From Desulfatiglans sp. (GTDB lineage: Bacteria; Desulfobacterota; DSM-4660; Desulfatiglandales; HGW-15), in contig JAAZBV010000034.1 in the NCBI GenBank assembly GCA_012513605.1, positions 45,542-109,541 on the forward strand: a stretch of DNA of 64,000 nucleotides. Direction: 5' to 3'. Of this stretch, positions 62,689 through 64,000 are shown in pieces; the first letter of the stretch is position 1; every line of letters begins with the position of its first letter. A model generated the notes under the pieces. That model was given only the letters and a program-made list of their open reading frames with translations, was not told where the DNA came from and did no database searches. The position numbers were made by a program, and so were the translations under genes.

Positions 62689-63627
62689 TTGGACAGTGAT
62701 AAAACAGAACATGATTCAACCGCTATTCCGGCTCATCCCGGATGGCTTGAGATAACAATAGATATAGACCCCTCTGCAAAAGAGGCAGTGAGCGATTTTC
62801 TAATGGGTTTGGGCTGCGACGGCGTTGTTTCAGAGGATTTTGAAAGCGGCCTTATGAAGGCATACCTGCCCTCTGACAGTAATGACTCCGATTTTATCAG
62901 AAATAGTCTTGTGACATTTTTTGATAATCTGAAAGATCCCTTCCCTGATATTGCTGACCCTGTTCTGGATATAAAAGAGATGGCCAATCAGGACTGGGGC
63001 ACAACCTGGCGAAGCTTTTTTTATCTTGAAAAGATCACTGATAACCTCATGATACTTCCTGCCTGGGAGGAGATGCCTGCCCCTGTTAAATGTCATGTAA
63101 TAAGGATTGATCCGGGCACCGCCTTTGGCACAGGTAAGCATGAAACCACAAGGATGTGCCTTAAGGCCATTGAGGATAATGTGCCGGACAGGCCCTGGAC
63201 AATGCTCGATGTGGGCACAGGGAGCGGTATACTCTCTGTTTACGGGGCTATGCTGGGGGCGCATGAGATCACGGCCATTGATAATGATCCAGAGGCAGTA
63301 AGCTGGGCAGAAAAGAATATTGCCCTGAACGATCTCCCTGTAAAGATCGATCTATCCACAACGCCTCTTGATAGAATTGATAAGAGGTATGATCTTATCG
63401 TTGCAAATATCATTATGAACACCATACTTGAACTTAACCACCTGTTTCCCGAACGGCTTGCGCCTGATGGCGTGCTCATCCTCTCCGGCATACTAACCGG
63501 GCAGATAGATAGAATAGTGGAAGACCTTGAACGCCATGGCCTTAAAAAAATCAGCGAAACTATCATGGGTGAATGGGCATGCCTGCTTGTAAAAAAAGAT
63601 TTAACAGTGCAGAGACGAACGTTTTAA
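62689..63627 (+). CDS. prmA: Ribosomal protein L11 methyltransferase PrmA
   Basis: The 312-residue enzyme methylates L11 at several sites. It has an N-terminal substrate-binding domain (WLEITIDIDPSAKEAVSDFL), the linker QDWGTTWRSFFY, PGTAFGTGKHETT and the SAM motif starting at Asp174 (DVGTGSGILSVYG), and NI with MNTILEL. The start is TTG at 62689 preceded by AGGTGA; no better ATG lies before conserved sequence. Confidence 0.93.
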   Translation: MDSDKTEHDSTAIPAHPGWLEITIDIDPSAKEAVSDFLMGLGCDGVVSEDFESGLMKAYLPSDSNDSDFIRNSLVTFFDNLKDPFPDIADPVLDIKEMANQDWGTTWRSFFYLEKITDNLMILPAWEEMPAPVKCHVIRIDPGTAFGTGKHETTRMCLKAIEDNVPDRPWTMLDVGTGSGILSVYGAMLGAHEITAIDNDPEAVSWAEKNIALNDLPVKIDLSTTPLDRIDKRYDLIVANIIMNTILELNHLFPERLAPDGVLILSGILTGQIDRIVEDLERHGLKKISETIMGEWACLLVKKDLTVQRRTF

Positions 63628-63870
63628 AGGTAAAGACAGGTCTTATTCAGCGGGAGTGGGAGGATAACTATGCCGGGAATCCGGACTCCCAATGCTACAC
63701 TGACCCTGCAAAAATCTCGGGATAAATTCGGTGGAAGTCTATTACTCTAACATCAGTATCTAAAAGGATTAGCCTTGTCATGGCTGCTCTCTGTCCCATT
63801 CAGCACAAACAGACCTGAAATCAGGCAAATCATTACGATTCTTCCAGATACCTGCGGCCTCACGAATAAC
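63628..63870. other. Non-coding stretch before the IS end
   Basis: No gene or terminator is evident. A stretch near 63670-63725 contains GGACTCCCAAT and TCGGGATAAAT, the complements of words in the thiolase leader. Confidence 0.4.
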
Positions 63871-64000
63871 TGATGTAGCTGGTCGTGATAAATTGAGCCA
63901 AAAATGGTCGTTAAGAATTGAGCCACTCTGGTAGAGGCAAGGGATTATTAGTATATTAAGAGATTTAATCCCAGATACAGAGGAGAACGGCTTGAAAAAA
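63871..64000 (+). mobile_element. Probable left end of an IS21-family insertion sequence
   Basis: Two 21-base direct repeats (63880-63900 and 63905-63925) begin tggtcg and end attgagcca, 25 bases apart. Repeated terminal blocks like this are typical of IS21 ends. A TTG at 63992 behind GGAGAACGGC could start the istA transposase, of which only three codons are in the window. The termini are uncertain (TGATGT at 63871 or TGTAGC at 63874). Confidence 0.5.

Overview
The window is 64 kb of a Gram-negative, anaerobe-type bacterial chromosome of moderate GC. Gene content points to a deltaproteobacterium in the broad sense (Desulfobacterota); this is inference from gene families, no 16S is present. 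Signs are a glycyl radical enzyme (oxygen-sensitive), a meso-diaminopimelate-type MurE, two proteins of the methanofuran/H4MPT-linked C1 cofactor pathway, a DUF2333 protein, and a thiolase/DUF35 pair. No rRNA, tRNA, CRISPR array or prophage was seen.

Layout. 1-3.2 kb is an accessory strip: the 3' part of a GmrSD/DUF262-type restriction protein, a VapBC-like toxin-antitoxin pair and a decayed cyclase gene. 3.2-12.5 kb holds a DUF2846/PEGA lipoprotein, a CBS protein, the MfnE/MfnF-like pair, a GH3 lipoprotein, a two-gene membrane cluster (unknown protein plus DUF2333) and a broken DUF4097-type gene. 12.5-30.4 kb is a complete division and cell wall (dcw) cluster read rightwards: mraZ, rsmH, ftsL, ftsI, murE, murF, a CheY-like receiver, mraY, murD, ftsW, murG, murC, murB, ftsQ, ftsA, ftsZ. 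It is preceded by a terminator, a sigma70 promoter and MraZ-box repeats. 30.4-36.5 kb continues rightwards with a radical SAM protein, rlmN, hisI, hisG, an aminotransferase and engB. 36.5-45.5 kb is mostly leftward: moaA, a YhaM-like HD protein, a class II aldolase-like protein, a methyltransferase, an FAD oxidoreductase, a LonB-like protease and Hsp20. 45.6-50.9 kb has aconitase, RecQ and a DUF2284 protein. 51-56.3 kb is a glycyl radical enzyme and a hybrid sensor kinase. 56.4-63.6 kb has a PHP phosphoesterase, an esterase, a transglutaminase-like protein, a KASIII-type synthase facing a thiolase/DUF35 pair, and prmA. The window ends at what looks like the left end of an IS21-type element.

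The most striking observation is at murG. An 82-bp tract of degenerate 7-bp repeats, flanked by a 7-bp direct repeat (GAAAAGG), sits between the expected ATG (overlapping the ftsW stop) and the rest of the gene, out of frame. Removing the tract restores a textbook MurG N-terminus. Similar short-period tracts sit at three other gene borders, and a second family of hairpins beginning GTAG and ending CTAC is scattered between genes, once supplying a stop codon. Several promoters carry good palindromes on or next to the -35 box, notably those of the glycyl radical enzyme, aconitase and the aldolase-like gene.
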